Assembly: GCF_007991175.1 (NCBI RefSeq)
Contig: NZ_BJXV01000008.1
Location: forward strand, 186,001-250,000
DNA from: Halovibrio variabilis
GTDB taxonomy: Bacteria > Pseudomonadota > Gammaproteobacteria > Pseudomonadales > Halomonadaceae
DNA: 64,000 nucleotides
Reading direction: 5' to 3'
Part shown: piece by piece, positions 27,614 through 37,024 of the stretch
Layout of the letters: each line of letters begins with the position of its first letter
Position numbering within the stretch: the first letter of the stretch is position 1
The notes under the pieces: generated by a model
What the model was told of the DNA's origin: nothing
The model's input: the letters and a program-made list of their open reading frames with translations, nothing else
Databases searched by the model: none
Position numbers and translations under genes: made by a program

Positions 27614-29026
27614 ATGAAACGACAGCTGGTGTGGCTGCGCAGTGATCTGCGTATTGACGATAACAGCGCCCTCGCCGCAGCGGCAGCCAAAGGCCCGGTG
27701 GTTGCGGTGTTTTTGCGCAGTATCCCCCAGTGGCAAGCACACGGCCACGGCGCCAATAAACTCGATTTTTGGGCCCGCGGTGTCGCCGCCGTTCAAACAG
27801 CACTCAACGGTCTGAATATTCCGCTGCTGCATCGCGATATTGAAGACTATGACCAAGCGCCTGAAGCGCTGCTCACGATCGCCCGCGAACATGCCATTGA
27901 GCAGCTGCACTTCAACCACGAGTACGCGCTCAATGAACGCCGCCGCGACCGAGCGGTAGCGGATGCCTTTAAGCAGGCTGGGATTGCCGCCCATGGCTAC
28001 CACGACGCGGTAGCGTTTGCCCCCGGCAGCCTATTAACCGGCAAAGGCGACTACTACGGTGTCTTTACGCCGTTTTCCAAAGCCTGGCATAAGCAGGTCA
28101 GCGCCGACCAGCTGGCCCTGCGCGATACCCCAACGGTGCAAACGCCGCTGGATATCGCCAGCGACCCGCTGCCAGCACTGCCGGCGCTTGAAAGCCCCCC
28201 AATCGACGGGCGGCTTTGGCCCGCTGGCGAACACGCCGCGAGTGATAATTTAGCGCGGTTTTTGCGCTTTCGGGGCCGCCACTACAATGCCCAGCGCGAC
28301 CTGCCCAACGTACGCGGCACCAGCGAGCTATCGCCCTACCTGGCGCTGGGGATGATCTCCCATCGCCAGTGTTTACAAGCGGTGATGAGCGAAAACGGCG
28401 GTCACTTAGCCGACGGCGATGTCGGCCTTACTACCTGGGTCAACGAGCTGGTCTGGCGGGAATTTTATCAGCATGTCGCGGTGGGTTTTCCCCAGGTGTG
28501 CCGCTGCCAGCCCTTTCAAGCACATACCAAGCAGTTAGCCTGGCGTGACGATGACGAAGGCTTTCAAGCCTGGTGCGAGGGGCGAACAGGCTACCCGATC
28601 GTCGATGCTGCCATGCGCCAGCTAGTAACGACCGGCTGGATGCACAATCGGCTACGCATGATTACGGCGATGTTTTTAAGCAAACACCTGCTGATCGACT
28701 GGCGGCGTGGCGAAGCCTTCTTTCTTAACCATCTAGTGGACGGTGAGTTCTGCGCTAATAACGGCGGCTGGCAGTGGGCAGCCTCGACGGGCACCGACGC
28801 TGCGCCCTATTTTCGTATTTTTAACCCGACCACCCAATCCACGCGCTTTGACGCTGAAGGCGAGTTTATTGCCCAGTGGCTGCCCGAACTGGCTGAGCTG
28901 CCCGCTAAAGCACGCCACGCGCCGCCCCAGGACCTGCTAACCGACATCGACTACCCACCACCGATCGTCGATCACAAGGCGGCACGCCAGCGCGCGTTAG
29001 CGGCGTTTAAGTCGCTGTCCAAATAG
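27614..29026 (+). CDS. phrB: Deoxyribodipyrimidine photolyase (class I CPD)
   Basis: This 470-residue flavoenzyme repairs cyclobutane pyrimidine dimers using blue light. The N-terminal antenna domain begins QLVWLRSDLRIDDNSAL. The FAD domain carries TSELSPYLALGMISHRQC, TWVNELVWREFYQHV, TGYPIVDAAMRQL with GWMHNRLRM, and DGEFCANNGGWQW followed by STGTDAAPYFRIFNP, with the conserved tryptophans in place. CAGGAGAG precedes the ATG; an in-frame start 36 codons upstream would read through the terminator and is rejected. It heads the downstream cluster to DUF2878. Confidence 0.96.
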   Translation: MKRQLVWLRSDLRIDDNSALAAAAAKGPVVAVFLRSIPQWQAHGHGANKLDFWARGVAAVQTALNGLNIPLLHRDIEDYDQAPEALLTIAREHAIEQLHFNHEYALNERRRDRAVADAFKQAGIAAHGYHDAVAFAPGSLLTGKGDYYGVFTPFSKAWHKQVSADQLALRDTPTVQTPLDIASDPLPALPALESPPIDGRLWPAGEHAASDNLARFLRFRGRHYNAQRDLPNVRGTSELSPYLALGMISHRQCLQAVMSENGGHLADGDVGLTTWVNELVWREFYQHVAVGFPQVCRCQPFQAHTKQLAWRDDDEGFQAWCEGRTGYPIVDAAMRQLVTTGWMHNRLRMITAMFLSKHLLIDWRRGEAFFLNHLVDGEFCANNGGWQWAASTGTDAAPYFRIFNPTTQSTRFDAEGEFIAQWLPELAELPAKARHAPPQDLLTDIDYPPPIVDHKAARQRALAAFKSLSK

Positions 29027-29062
29027 CCGCTACGTTAACCGTTGAGACGAGGAAACACCGTT

Positions 29063-29494
29063 ATGGCTGAGCCTGCGGCGCTGGAAGCGTTTTGTGCCTT
29101 TTTTAACAAACTAGACAATACCTGTACAGAAAAACTATACGAGGTATATACTGAAGACGTCGTATTTGACGATCCGCTGCATCACGTTGAGGGCCGGCAG
29201 GCTTTAGAAACTTATTTGGCCGCAATGTACGCCAACGTTGAACGCTGTCAGTTTGTTTATCACACCCGCCAGCTTGAGGGTAATCAAGCGTTTGTGACCT
29301 GGACCATGACCTTCGTGCATCCAAAGCTGGCCGGCGGTCGTAGCATAGACGTAGCAGGGTGTAGCGCATTGACGTTTGCTGCCGATGGCAGAGTACAGCG
29401 TCACCGCGACTACGTTGATGCGGGCGCCCTGCTCTACGAGCACTTACCGCTGATGGGTAGCGCCATTCGCTGGTTAAAAAAACGTCTGGCCTAA
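29063..29494 (+). CDS. NTF2-like/SnoaL-like protein
   Basis: This 143-residue protein has the cone-shaped NTF2-like pattern: an N-terminal helix (ALEAFCAFFNKLD), YTEDVVFDDPLHHVEGRQAL, and a C-terminal sheet ending HRDYVDAGALLYEHLPLMG. The HRDYVD stretch is typical of the SnoaL-like proteins found with photolyase in light-regulated clusters. No catalytic activity can be assigned. GAGGAAA lies before the ATG. It follows phrB by 36 bp and probably shares its transcript. Confidence 0.82.
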   Translation: MAEPAALEAFCAFFNKLDNTCTEKLYEVYTEDVVFDDPLHHVEGRQALETYLAAMYANVERCQFVYHTRQLEGNQAFVTWTMTFVHPKLAGGRSIDVAGCSALTFAADGRVQRHRDYVDAGALLYEHLPLMGSAIRWLKKRLA

Positions 29495-29611
29495 CTGAGC
29501 GAGCCTGGATTAGCTGCGCGAGCCTGATTTAATCGCAAAATTAAGCCACACACTCTGTATGCGGTTTAGGTGTAACAAAAAGAGCTGGAGTAAGGGCTTG
29601 AGGAGAATCTT

Positions 29612-30397
29612 ATGAGCACATGGACAACGCCCCAACGCATTTGGCTAACCGGTGCCACCTCGGGCATTGGTGAAGCGCTTGCGCGCAAGCTCATCGCCCA
29701 AGGCCATCACGTGGTGCTCAGTGCCCGCAACGCCGAGGCGCTCGAAGCGCTGTGCCAAGACCACCCCAATGCCCACCCGCTGGCGCTGGATATTAGCGAC
29801 CGCCAAGCGGTGCTTGCCGCGGGCGAACATATTCATGAACGCCTGGGGTCGCTCAATCTGGCGCTCTTCAACGCGGGCACCTGCGAATACCTTAACGCGC
29901 AGCAGTTTGATATGGATTTGGTTGAGCGTGTTTTCACGCCTAATCTATTTGGCACTTTATACGGGGTCGAAGCGGCCCTGCCGCTGCTACGCGCCGCCCG
30001 CCAAGCGGGTTTACCGGCGCGGTTGGCGGCGACCTCCAGCGCCTCGGCTTATCTTGCGCTGCCTCGCGCGGAAGCCTACGGCGCGTCTAAAGCCGCCGTG
30101 AGTTATTTTTTGGAGTCGCTGCGCTTAGACCTTGATCAGGAGGGCATCGACGTCAGCCTGATTCACCCTGGTTTTGTCAAAACCCCGCTTACCGAGCGCA
30201 ACGACTTCCCTATGCCGATGCAGGTCAGCGCGGAAAAGGCGGCTGACGCGATTATCGCGGGCCTGGCAAAGGGACGTTTAGATATTCATTTCCCACGCCG
30301 CTTTACCTATATCGTCAAATTACTGGGTATTTTGCCGCCTGCCCTGCGGCGTCAAATCGGCCTACGCATGGTCCGCGCGCCCAAGGAGACGTCATAA
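29612..30397 (+). CDS. Short-chain dehydrogenase/reductase
   Basis: This 261-residue classical SDR has the NAD(P)-binding WLTGATSGIGEALARKL, FNAGTCEYL (NAG motif) and the YGASKAAVSYF active-site Tyr-xxx-Lys. The N-terminal SARN after strand two favours NADP(H). Its substrate is unknown; the neighbours suggest a lipid-linked reaction. TGAGGAGAA precedes the ATG. A 117-bp gap separates it from the NTF2-like gene, and its stop overlaps the next start by one base. Confidence 0.88.
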   Translation: MSTWTTPQRIWLTGATSGIGEALARKLIAQGHHVVLSARNAEALEALCQDHPNAHPLALDISDRQAVLAAGEHIHERLGSLNLALFNAGTCEYLNAQQFDMDLVERVFTPNLFGTLYGVEAALPLLRAARQAGLPARLAATSSASAYLALPRAEAYGASKAAVSYFLESLRLDLDQEGIDVSLIHPGFVKTPLTERNDFPMPMQVSAEKAADAIIAGLAKGRLDIHFPRRFTYIVKLLGILPPALRRQIGLRMVRAPKETS

Positions 30398-31743
30398 TGT
30401 CGATGGCATCGCAACGTATCGCCATTGTTGGCAGTGGTATTAGCGGTATGGCCGCTGGCTGGTACCTGTCAGCCCAACACGAGGTGACGCTATTTGAGGC
30501 CGATGCCCGCTTGGGTGGCCACACCGCGACCATGGATGTGGCGGTCGAAGGACGCCCCTACGCGATTGATACCGGTTTTATTGTCTTCAACGACTGGACC
30601 TACCCTCACTTTCAACGCCTGCTGGCCACCCTCGGCGTTGCTTCTCAAGCCACCGAGATGAGCTTCTCAGTGCATGAAACAGGGCGTGACTTTGAGTACA
30701 ACGGGCATACCTTAGGCTCGCTGTTTGCCCAGCGGCGCAATCTGTTTAACCCCGCTTTCTATCGTTTGCTTGGCGATATCCTGCGTTTTAACAAACAGGC
30801 CACGCAAGCGCTAGACAGCGAGCAACTGCCCAATGATATGACCTTGGGCGAATATCTAGACCAAAACCATTACAACCGCGATTTCCAGCAGCGCTACTTA
30901 CTGCCCATGGGCGCCGCCATTTGGTCGGCCAGCATCAGCGACTTACGCGCCTTCCCGCTGGCGTTTTTTGTGCGTTTTTTCCGTAATCACGGCCTGCTGT
31001 CCGTCAGCCACCGCCCGCAGTGGTACACCCTGGTCGGCGGCTCGAAAAGCTATATTCCCAGTTTGACGGCGCCCTACGCGTCGCGCATTCATCTCAACAC
31101 CCCGGTGACCCGGATTACCCGTGACAGCACCGGCGTTGCTATTTCCACGCCCGCCGGCACCCAGCGCTTTGACCAGGTGGTACTCGCCTGCCACGCCGAC
31201 CAGGCATTGGCCATGCTCGGCGACGCCAGCAGCGTTGAGCAAGAGGTACTCGGCGCCATGCCTTATCAGGATAACGAGGTGGTGCTGCATACCGATACCA
31301 GCCTGCTCCCGCGTCGCCGCCGCGCCTGGGCAAGCTGGAACTACCGTCTGGACCAACGCGATAGCGGCGCGCGGGTTTCGGTTACTTACGATATGAATAT
31401 CCTCCAACAAATCGACAGTGACACCACGTTTTGCGTCACGTTGAACGACAGCGCCAGCATTGACCCCGACAAAGTGCTGGGCCGTTATACCTACGCACAC
31501 CCCCAATTCACGCTGGCAGGCCAGACCGCCCAGGCGCGCCACGCTGAGATATCGGCCACCGCAAAGCGCACGCACTTTTGCGGCGCCTACTGGCGTAACG
31601 GCTTCCACGAAGACGGCGTATGGAGTGCCCTGCGAGTGGCTCAAGCGCTGGGCTGCGATGAGGCCGCCCCGCCGCCTGCGCCACCGACCGCGCTGCCGGC
31701 GCATGAGTTACTGACGCCGCACGGCGTCGAGGGGTTGGGATGA
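30397..31743 (+). CDS. FAD-dependent amine-oxidase-like protein
   Basis: This 448-residue flavoprotein starts with IAIVGSGISGMAAGWYL and FEADARLGGHTATMDV, the FAD-binding signature of the amine oxidase/desaturase superfamily. DTGFIVFNDWTYPHFQRLL follows, and the C-terminal end has FCGAYWRNGFHEDGVWSALR, the second FAD contact. This subfamily is consistently found with DUF1365 and CFA-like methyltransferases. A role in oxidising or desaturating a fatty acyl chain is inferred. It is coupled to the SDR (one-base overlap) and to DUF1365 (four-base overlap). Confidence 0.87.
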   Translation: MSMASQRIAIVGSGISGMAAGWYLSAQHEVTLFEADARLGGHTATMDVAVEGRPYAIDTGFIVFNDWTYPHFQRLLATLGVASQATEMSFSVHETGRDFEYNGHTLGSLFAQRRNLFNPAFYRLLGDILRFNKQATQALDSEQLPNDMTLGEYLDQNHYNRDFQQRYLLPMGAAIWSASISDLRAFPLAFFVRFFRNHGLLSVSHRPQWYTLVGGSKSYIPSLTAPYASRIHLNTPVTRITRDSTGVAISTPAGTQRFDQVVLACHADQALAMLGDASSVEQEVLGAMPYQDNEVVLHTDTSLLPRRRRAWASWNYRLDQRDSGARVSVTYDMNILQQIDSDTTFCVTLNDSASIDPDKVLGRYTYAHPQFTLAGQTAQARHAEISATAKRTHFCGAYWRNGFHEDGVWSALRVAQALGCDEAAPPPAPPTALPAHELLTPHGVEGLG

Positions 31744-32504
31744 TCGCTAATCCGCGCTCGCGTATTTATCGCGGCACCTTACGCCACCGCCGCTTTACCC
31801 CCAAGGCCCACACCTTTAGCTACCGGGTGTGGATGGCGTGGTTTGACCTTGATGAGCTGCCCGACCTATTGGACAAGGTGCCCGGCTTTAGCGCTCGGCG
31901 CCCCGCGCTTGCGCGCTTTCGCCGTGAAGACTACCTAGGCCCGGTCGACCGGCCGCTCAAAACGGCCGTGCGCGAAGAGTTAATTCGTCAGCTTGGCAGT
32001 GCCCCTAATGGCCGTATCTACGTGCTAACCCAGCTACGCACGCTGGGTGGCATGTTTAATCCTATTTCGGTCTATTACGCCTACGACCACCTGGGACGAC
32101 TGGCAGCGGTATTGAGCGAAGTGACCAACATGCCGTGGCGTGAGCGTACCTGTTACGCCAGCGCGGTGGACCCGTCACGGCATAGCCATCAAGCGCATTT
32201 CGCTAAAGAGATGCACGTTTCTCCCTTCAATCCCATGGACATGGCCTATCGCTGGAAATTTAATGCCCCCGGCGAAAAGCTCTTTTTGCATATGGAAAAC
32301 TGGCAGGCTGAGCAGTGCCACTTCGATGCCACCTTAACCCTAGAAGGCTTAGCGGCGACTCGCCCCGTGCTGGTAAAAACCCTGGCACGCCAACCATGGA
32401 TGAGCTTGAAAACCATCGCGGGCATTCATTTTGAAGCGCTACGCCTGTGGCTTAAGCGCATCCCCGTTTATAACCACCCCAAGCGCAAGGAGACTTCAAA
32501 GTGA
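31740..32504 (+). CDS. DUF1365 family protein
   Basis: This 254-residue protein belongs to DUF1365: it begins with RIYRGTLRHRRFTPKAHTFSY, then YRVWMAWFDLDELPD, and carries GGMFNPISVYYAYD, EVTNMPWRERTCYA and KEMHVSPFNPMDMAYRW. No activity is established for the family. It starts with ATG overlapping the amine-oxidase stop and ends in a GTGA overlap with the methyltransferase, so these three are translated as a unit. Confidence 0.9.
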   Translation: MIANPRSRIYRGTLRHRRFTPKAHTFSYRVWMAWFDLDELPDLLDKVPGFSARRPALARFRREDYLGPVDRPLKTAVREELIRQLGSAPNGRIYVLTQLRTLGGMFNPISVYYAYDHLGRLAAVLSEVTNMPWRERTCYASAVDPSRHSHQAHFAKEMHVSPFNPMDMAYRWKFNAPGEKLFLHMENWQAEQCHFDATLTLEGLAATRPVLVKTLARQPWMSLKTIAGIHFEALRLWLKRIPVYNHPKRKETSK

Positions 32505-33769
32505 CGACCCTGCGTTCTACCCCGCCCCATATTCAACCGGCTAAGCAAGACCGCTTAACCCGGTGGCTAAAACCGCGCTTAATGGCCAAGCTGGACACCT
32601 TTAGCGGCGGTCGCATTACGCTCATTGAAGGCAACCAGTGCCACCACCTGGGCCAAGAAGGGCCGCTGCAGGTCACCGTCGTGATTCGCCACTCCCGTGC
32701 CTGGAAACGGCTTGCCTTTGGCGGCACCGTCGGTGCGGCTGAATCCTATATGGACGGCGATTGGGATGCCGATGACCTGGTCGCGCTAATCCGCCTGTTT
32801 GCCTCAAACCTTGAGCAGGTCAACGGCAATATCGAGAACGGCAGTGCACGCTTTGCCCGCTGGTTGCTGGGCGCCACCTACCGGTTTCAACGCAACAGCC
32901 TAAGCGGTTCTAAACGCAATATTTCCGCCCATTACGATATCGGTAACGATCTATTCTCGACCTTTTTAGATCGCAGCCACTGGATGTACTCAAGCGCGGT
33001 GTTTCCCTACCCGGAAGCCAGCCTGGAAGAAGCCTCCACCTACAAGCTCGACCTGATGCTTGAAAAGCTCGACGTGCAGCCAACGCACCACCTGCTAGAA
33101 ATCGGTACCGGCTGGGGCGGTCTGGCGATTCATGCCGCGAAAACCCGTGGCTGCCGTGTCACCACGACGACTATTTCTGAAGAGCAGTATGCCCATACCC
33201 AACGCCGTATCCATGAAGAAGGGCTGGCCGATAAAATCACCCTGCTTAAGCAGGACTACCGTGAGCTGACCGGCCGCTACGATCGACTAATTTCGGTAGA
33301 AATGATCGAAGCCGTAGGCCACCAGTACCTCGATACCTACCTGCATAAGCTGGATAGCCTATTGACCGACGATGGCCAGGCCATGCTGCAAGCCATCACC
33401 ATTCGCGACCAGCGCTTTGAAGAGGCTAAACGCGATATGGACTTTATCAAACGCTACATTTTTCCCGGCGGCTTCCTGCCCTCACACCACGCCATGCTAA
33501 GCAGCGTGATGCGTAAAACCTCCCTGAATGTGGTCGCGCTCGATGAAATAGGCCCGCACTACGCCCGTACGCTGCGTGAATGGCGTCACCGTTTTGAAGC
33601 CAGCTTGGAACAGGTGCGCACACTGGGTTACGACGAGCGCTTTATCCGCATGTGGCGCTACTATCTGTGCTATTGCGAGGGCGGCTTTATTGAGCGCTCC
33701 ATCGGCACCTGCCACCTCTTGCTGGCTAAACCAGCGGCCAAGCCGGTACCGCTCACGGGCGCGCTCTAG
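32501..33769 (+). CDS. CFA-synthase-like SAM-dependent methyltransferase
   Basis: This 422-residue protein has the cyclopropane fatty acid synthase architecture: an N-terminal lipid-binding region, HYDIGNDLFSTFLD (144-157), SAM motif LLEIGTGWGGLA (198-209) and the C-terminal KRYIFPGGFLPS. Compared with E. coli Cfa the bicarbonate-site residues are changed: Cys139 is Ser165 (MYSSAVF), His266 is Gln297, and the Tyr of the WYERF stretch is Arg362; only the Glu (E270) is kept. A methylation other than cyclopropanation is therefore plausible. It starts with GTG at 32501. The symbol cfa is avoided for this reason. Confidence 0.85.
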   Translation: MTTLRSTPPHIQPAKQDRLTRWLKPRLMAKLDTFSGGRITLIEGNQCHHLGQEGPLQVTVVIRHSRAWKRLAFGGTVGAAESYMDGDWDADDLVALIRLFASNLEQVNGNIENGSARFARWLLGATYRFQRNSLSGSKRNISAHYDIGNDLFSTFLDRSHWMYSSAVFPYPEASLEEASTYKLDLMLEKLDVQPTHHLLEIGTGWGGLAIHAAKTRGCRVTTTTISEEQYAHTQRRIHEEGLADKITLLKQDYRELTGRYDRLISVEMIEAVGHQYLDTYLHKLDSLLTDDGQAMLQAITIRDQRFEEAKRDMDFIKRYIFPGGFLPSHHAMLSSVMRKTSLNVVALDEIGPHYARTLREWRHRFEASLEQVRTLGYDERFIRMWRYYLCYCEGGFIERSIGTCHLLLAKPAAKPVPLTGAL

Positions 33770-34300
33770 ATGGCAACACGCAAATGGCAAGCACTGGTGC
33801 TGAACGCGCTACGTTTCGAAGCCGGTTGGCTATTGTGTGTGTTAGGCGGTTCGTGGGTGGCGGCGGTGGCAGGCAGTGGCCTGTTGGCGTGGCATCTGTG
33901 GCGCTGCGGCTTTGCCGGCGAATGGCGTTTTATCGCTGGCTTTGCGCTGATCGGTTTAGCGATTGACGGCAGTTTACAGCTGCTGGGAGGCTTTGATTTT
34001 AATGATCAAACACTTGTGCTGGGGTTATTGCCGCTATGGCTGTGGATGCTGTGGCCGCTGTTTGCCACCCTGGTCCATCACTCGCTTGCCTGGCTGTGGC
34101 GTTATCCGCTGATCGCGGCGCTTTGCGGTGCGGTTAGCGGCCCACTCTCCTACTATGGCGGCGCGTTGCTGGCGGGGGTTAGCCTTGCCCCCTGGTTGCT
34201 TCCCGTTCAGGCGTTGATTTGGGCAGCGCTATGCGTGGGGATCAGCCGTTATTATGCCCGGCTTAACCCCGTTAAGAGCGCTATGACGCAGAGTGGCTAG
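33770..34300 (+). CDS. DUF2878 membrane protein
   Basis: This 176-residue protein has about five hydrophobic helices and matches the DUF2878 pattern (NALRFEAGWLLCVLGG near the start, and IDGSLQLLGGFDF near residues 64-76). Its function is unknown. The ATG begins right after the methyltransferase stop. Its 3' end overlaps the convergent GGDEF-EAL gene by 20 bp. It ends the photolyase cluster; a DUF3833-type gene often seen next in related clusters is absent. Confidence 0.82.
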   Translation: MATRKWQALVLNALRFEAGWLLCVLGGSWVAAVAGSGLLAWHLWRCGFAGEWRFIAGFALIGLAIDGSLQLLGGFDFNDQTLVLGLLPLWLWMLWPLFATLVHHSLAWLWRYPLIAALCGAVSGPLSYYGGALLAGVSLAPWLLPVQALIWAALCVGISRYYARLNPVKSAMTQSG

Positions 34301-36122
34301 CCAGTGGCGCAGGCGCCAGGCGTTTTTCCAGGTCCTCCGCGGGCATGGGTCTAGCGAAGTAGAACCCCTGAACGCTCATGCAACCCGCGGTAACCAAAAA
34401 CTGGCACTGCTCCTTGGTCTCGACGCCTTCAGCGATCACTTCCAGTCCCATCCCTTCGGCCATTGCCAGTACCGCTTTAACGATGGCAGCATCGGCTTGA
34501 TCGTTGGGTAAGTCTTTAATGAACGCCCGGTCGAGTTTGATTTTATCCACCGGCAGGCGTTTCAGATAGCCAAGCGATGAGTACCCCGTACCAAAGTCAT
34601 CGATCGCAATCGCAAAGCCCTGGTCGCGCAGTCCTTGCAAGCGTGGCCGCATTTCGCCCGCGCGCTCGTCCAGCAGCACCGATTCAGTTAACTCCAGGCC
34701 AATCTGGGAAGGCAATAATTGATAGCGCTTTAAACACGTCGCCAGCTGGCTTTCCAGGTCGCCTTGAAACAGCTGAAGTGCGGAAATATTGACCCAAATA
34801 GTCAGTTTGGGCATGTTGCGATGGCGCCAATGGGCCTGCTGAGCGCAGGCTTTTTCAATCACCCAGGCGCCCAGTTGCGACATCAACCCGTGACGCTCGG
34901 CCAGGGGGATAAAGTCGCCGGGGGAAATCATCCCGTCCCGTGGGTGGCGCCAACGCAGCAGCGCCTCCATCCCCACTACCGCGCCGTTGCTAGGCTGATG
35001 CTGGGTTTGAAAGTGCAGCTCTAACTGATCACCGGAAATAAGCGCCGCGCGTAGGTCGCTGACCAGCGCCAGCTGGGGGTTGTCCTGCTTATCCAGCGCG
35101 GGGCGAAAACGCTGGCTAAGGTTCCGCCCGAGCCGCTTGGCACTGTAGAGCGCCGATTCCAAGCGCTGAAAGAGCACCCCAGAGTCATTACCGTCTTCGG
35201 GCACGCGGCAGCTACCGATCGTCAGCCCCAGGCGCAATGATTGATCATTCATTTCAAACGGCCGGCTCATATGCTCGCGCAGGGTAGCGATCCATTGATC
35301 GTGATCATCAAAGGTGGTGGTGCGAATAACCATAAATTCATCGCCACCCAAACGGCCTACCACACTTCCCGCCACATAGCTGGTAAGCCGCTGGGCGAAA
35401 CGCGCTAACAAGCGGTCGCCTTGCTCAACTCCCAGGCTATCATTGACCGACTTAAACCCATCAATATCTATCAACGCCATGTCGAGGCTTTCCCCCGCCC
35501 GTATATGGCGCAGGCGAGAAGCCAGCAAGTCATGGAGGCGGCGGCGATTGGGCAGGCCGGTCAGAGGGTCTTCAAAACCGATACGGCGCAGGTCGTTTTC
35601 ACGCGCTTTCTGTGCCGAAATATCGGTAAACAGGTTGATAAAATGAGTGACTTTGCCACGTTTATCGGTCACGGCGCGGACTTTGAGCCATTCGGGGTAC
35701 TCGTCGCCGCTTTTACGCTGGCTCCACATTTCACCTTCCCAACGGCCGGTACTTTTTAGCGTGCCCCACAATTTTTGATAGAAGGCTTTGTCATGGCGCG
35801 GCGCGGCCAGCGTTTCCAGTTTAACGCCCTGGACTTCCGGGCCTGTATAGCCGGTGATTTCGGTAAACGCCGGGTTAATGGCAATGATGCGATTTTGCTC
35901 ATCGCTGATCACCATCGCATCGCTCGCCAGTCCTAAGGTATCTTGCGTTAGCCGTAAGCGCAGGCGCTGCTGACGCACTTGCTTCCAGGCATCCCACAGC
36001 CCAAGCGCAACTAATAGGGCGGCCACTAGGCGTAGGCCGCTATCGGGTAACCACACGCAAGCAGGCAGCGCCGTCAGCGCCACCCAAATTAATGGACGAT
36101 TGAGAGTAACAGGCAACCACAT
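34281..36122 (-). CDS. PAS-GGDEF-EAL c-di-GMP signalling protein
   Basis: This 613-residue membrane protein has two N-terminal hydrophobic helices (about 8-27 and 30-45), a PAS domain (about 55-175; DEQNRIIAINPAFTEITGYT), a diguanylate cyclase domain with intact RLGGDEF and an EAL domain with MEALLRW, DDFGTGYSSLGYLKRLPVDK and EGVET. Both catalytic motifs are intact, so it could make and degrade c-di-GMP. It is monocistronic, divergent from fabA, and converges with the light cluster with a 20-bp overlap. Confidence 0.93.
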   Translation of the reverse strand: MWLPVTLNRPLIWVALTALPACVWLPDSGLRLVAALLVALGLWDAWKQVRQQRLRLRLTQDTLGLASDAMVISDEQNRIIAINPAFTEITGYTGPEVQGVKLETLAAPRHDKAFYQKLWGTLKSTGRWEGEMWSQRKSGDEYPEWLKVRAVTDKRGKVTHFINLFTDISAQKARENDLRRIGFEDPLTGLPNRRRLHDLLASRLRHIRAGESLDMALIDIDGFKSVNDSLGVEQGDRLLARFAQRLTSYVAGSVVGRLGGDEFMVIRTTTFDDHDQWIATLREHMSRPFEMNDQSLRLGLTIGSCRVPEDGNDSGVLFQRLESALYSAKRLGRNLSQRFRPALDKQDNPQLALVSDLRAALISGDQLELHFQTQHQPSNGAVVGMEALLRWRHPRDGMISPGDFIPLAERHGLMSQLGAWVIEKACAQQAHWRHRNMPKLTIWVNISALQLFQGDLESQLATCLKRYQLLPSQIGLELTESVLLDERAGEMRPRLQGLRDQGFAIAIDDFGTGYSSLGYLKRLPVDKIKLDRAFIKDLPNDQADAAIVKAVLAMAEGMGLEVIAEGVETKEQCQFLVTAGCMSVQGFYFARPMPAEDLEKRLAPAPLASHSAS

Positions 36123-36495
36123 GGCGATTTGCTATATCCTATTTGATATTCTCGATAAACAATTAGCGTTAGGCGCCATGCTGATCATGCCGCCTAATGA
36201 AAAACTTGGGTAACCTATATTACTGCAGTGGCAATTTTTTTATGCATAATTGGCCTTTATTGAACAAAAAATGACATTACCGTGTCATCGGCCAAGACAT
36301 TAAAAACTGTAGGCGCAGGCGATAAATAGCCAGTTACGTGCATTCGACGGTTTCGGGAAGTAGACTAGACTAGGCGTTGCGAGCCGTGCCTCGGCACTAG
36401 ACGCGAGTGCTGATTTAAGTGCTATGCTGCAATGCTATGTATTGGCTCTAATTGCCGTACGCGGCCAACCACCATTTGAAATTCGGAAAGATTCA
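36123..36495. promoter_or_regulatory. Divergent control region of the GGDEF-EAL gene and fabA
   Basis: This 373 bp has no credible gene. It is AT-rich near 36225-36320. The clearest element is a perfect dyad, ATGACA-N6-TGTCAT (36271-36288), that could bind a dimeric regulator of either gene. It does not look like the FabR or FadR sites I know. GCTATG is repeated near 36421 and 36433, close to the expected fabA promoter. Confidence 0.5.
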
Positions 36496-37011
36496 GTGAT
36501 CAAGCAACATTCCTTTAATCGCGAAGAACTGCTGGCCTGCTCGCGGGGCGAGTTATTTGGCCCCGGAAACGCACAGCTCCCGGCGCCTAACATGTTGATG
36601 CTTGATCGCATCAAGCACATTCACGAAGAAGGCGGTGAGCACGGCAAGGGTGAGCTAATCGCCGAGCTGGATATCACACCGGACTTGTGGTTCTTTGATT
36701 GTCACTTTCCCGGTGATCCCGTCATGCCCGGCTGCTTGGGGTTAGACGCCATGTGGCAGCTGGTCGGTTTTTATTTGGGTTGGCTAGGCCATCCTGGGCG
36801 CGGACGTGCGCTTGGCTGCGGCGAGGTCAAATTCAGCGGACAGATCCTGCCTGATGCGCAAAAAGTGACCTATAGCATTAATATCAAGCGTATTATTACC
36901 CGACGCCTTATTTTGGGTATCGCCGACGGCACCGTTACCGTCGACGGACGCGACATCTATCAGGCTAATGATTTGCGCGTTGGCCTATTCACCTCCACTG
37001 CGAATTTCTGA
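36496..37011 (+). CDS. fabA: 3-hydroxydecanoyl-ACP dehydratase/isomerase
   Basis: This 171-residue enzyme dehydrates 3-hydroxydecanoyl-ACP and isomerises the product to cis-3-decenoyl-ACP, the branch point for unsaturated fatty acids. The catalytic His70 and Asp84 are both present ([21 protein letters not shown]). GTG at 36496 is the start, since GGAAAG lies before it and the length then matches E. coli (172). It is 13 bp upstream of fabB, forming the classical fabAB operon. Confidence 0.96.
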   Translation: MIKQHSFNREELLACSRGELFGPGNAQLPAPNMLMLDRIKHIHEEGGEHGKGELIAELDITPDLWFFDCHFPGDPVMPGCLGLDAMWQLVGFYLGWLGHPGRGRALGCGEVKFSGQILPDAQKVTYSINIKRIITRRLILGIADGTVTVDGRDIYQANDLRVGLFTSTANF

Positions 37012-37024
37012 ACAGGAGGCTCCC

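Noticed and set aside
32501..33769. Ordinary cyclopropane fatty acid synthase (cfa)
   Set aside because: Overall fold agrees, but three of four bicarbonate-site residues differ, so the symbol and reaction were not assigned.
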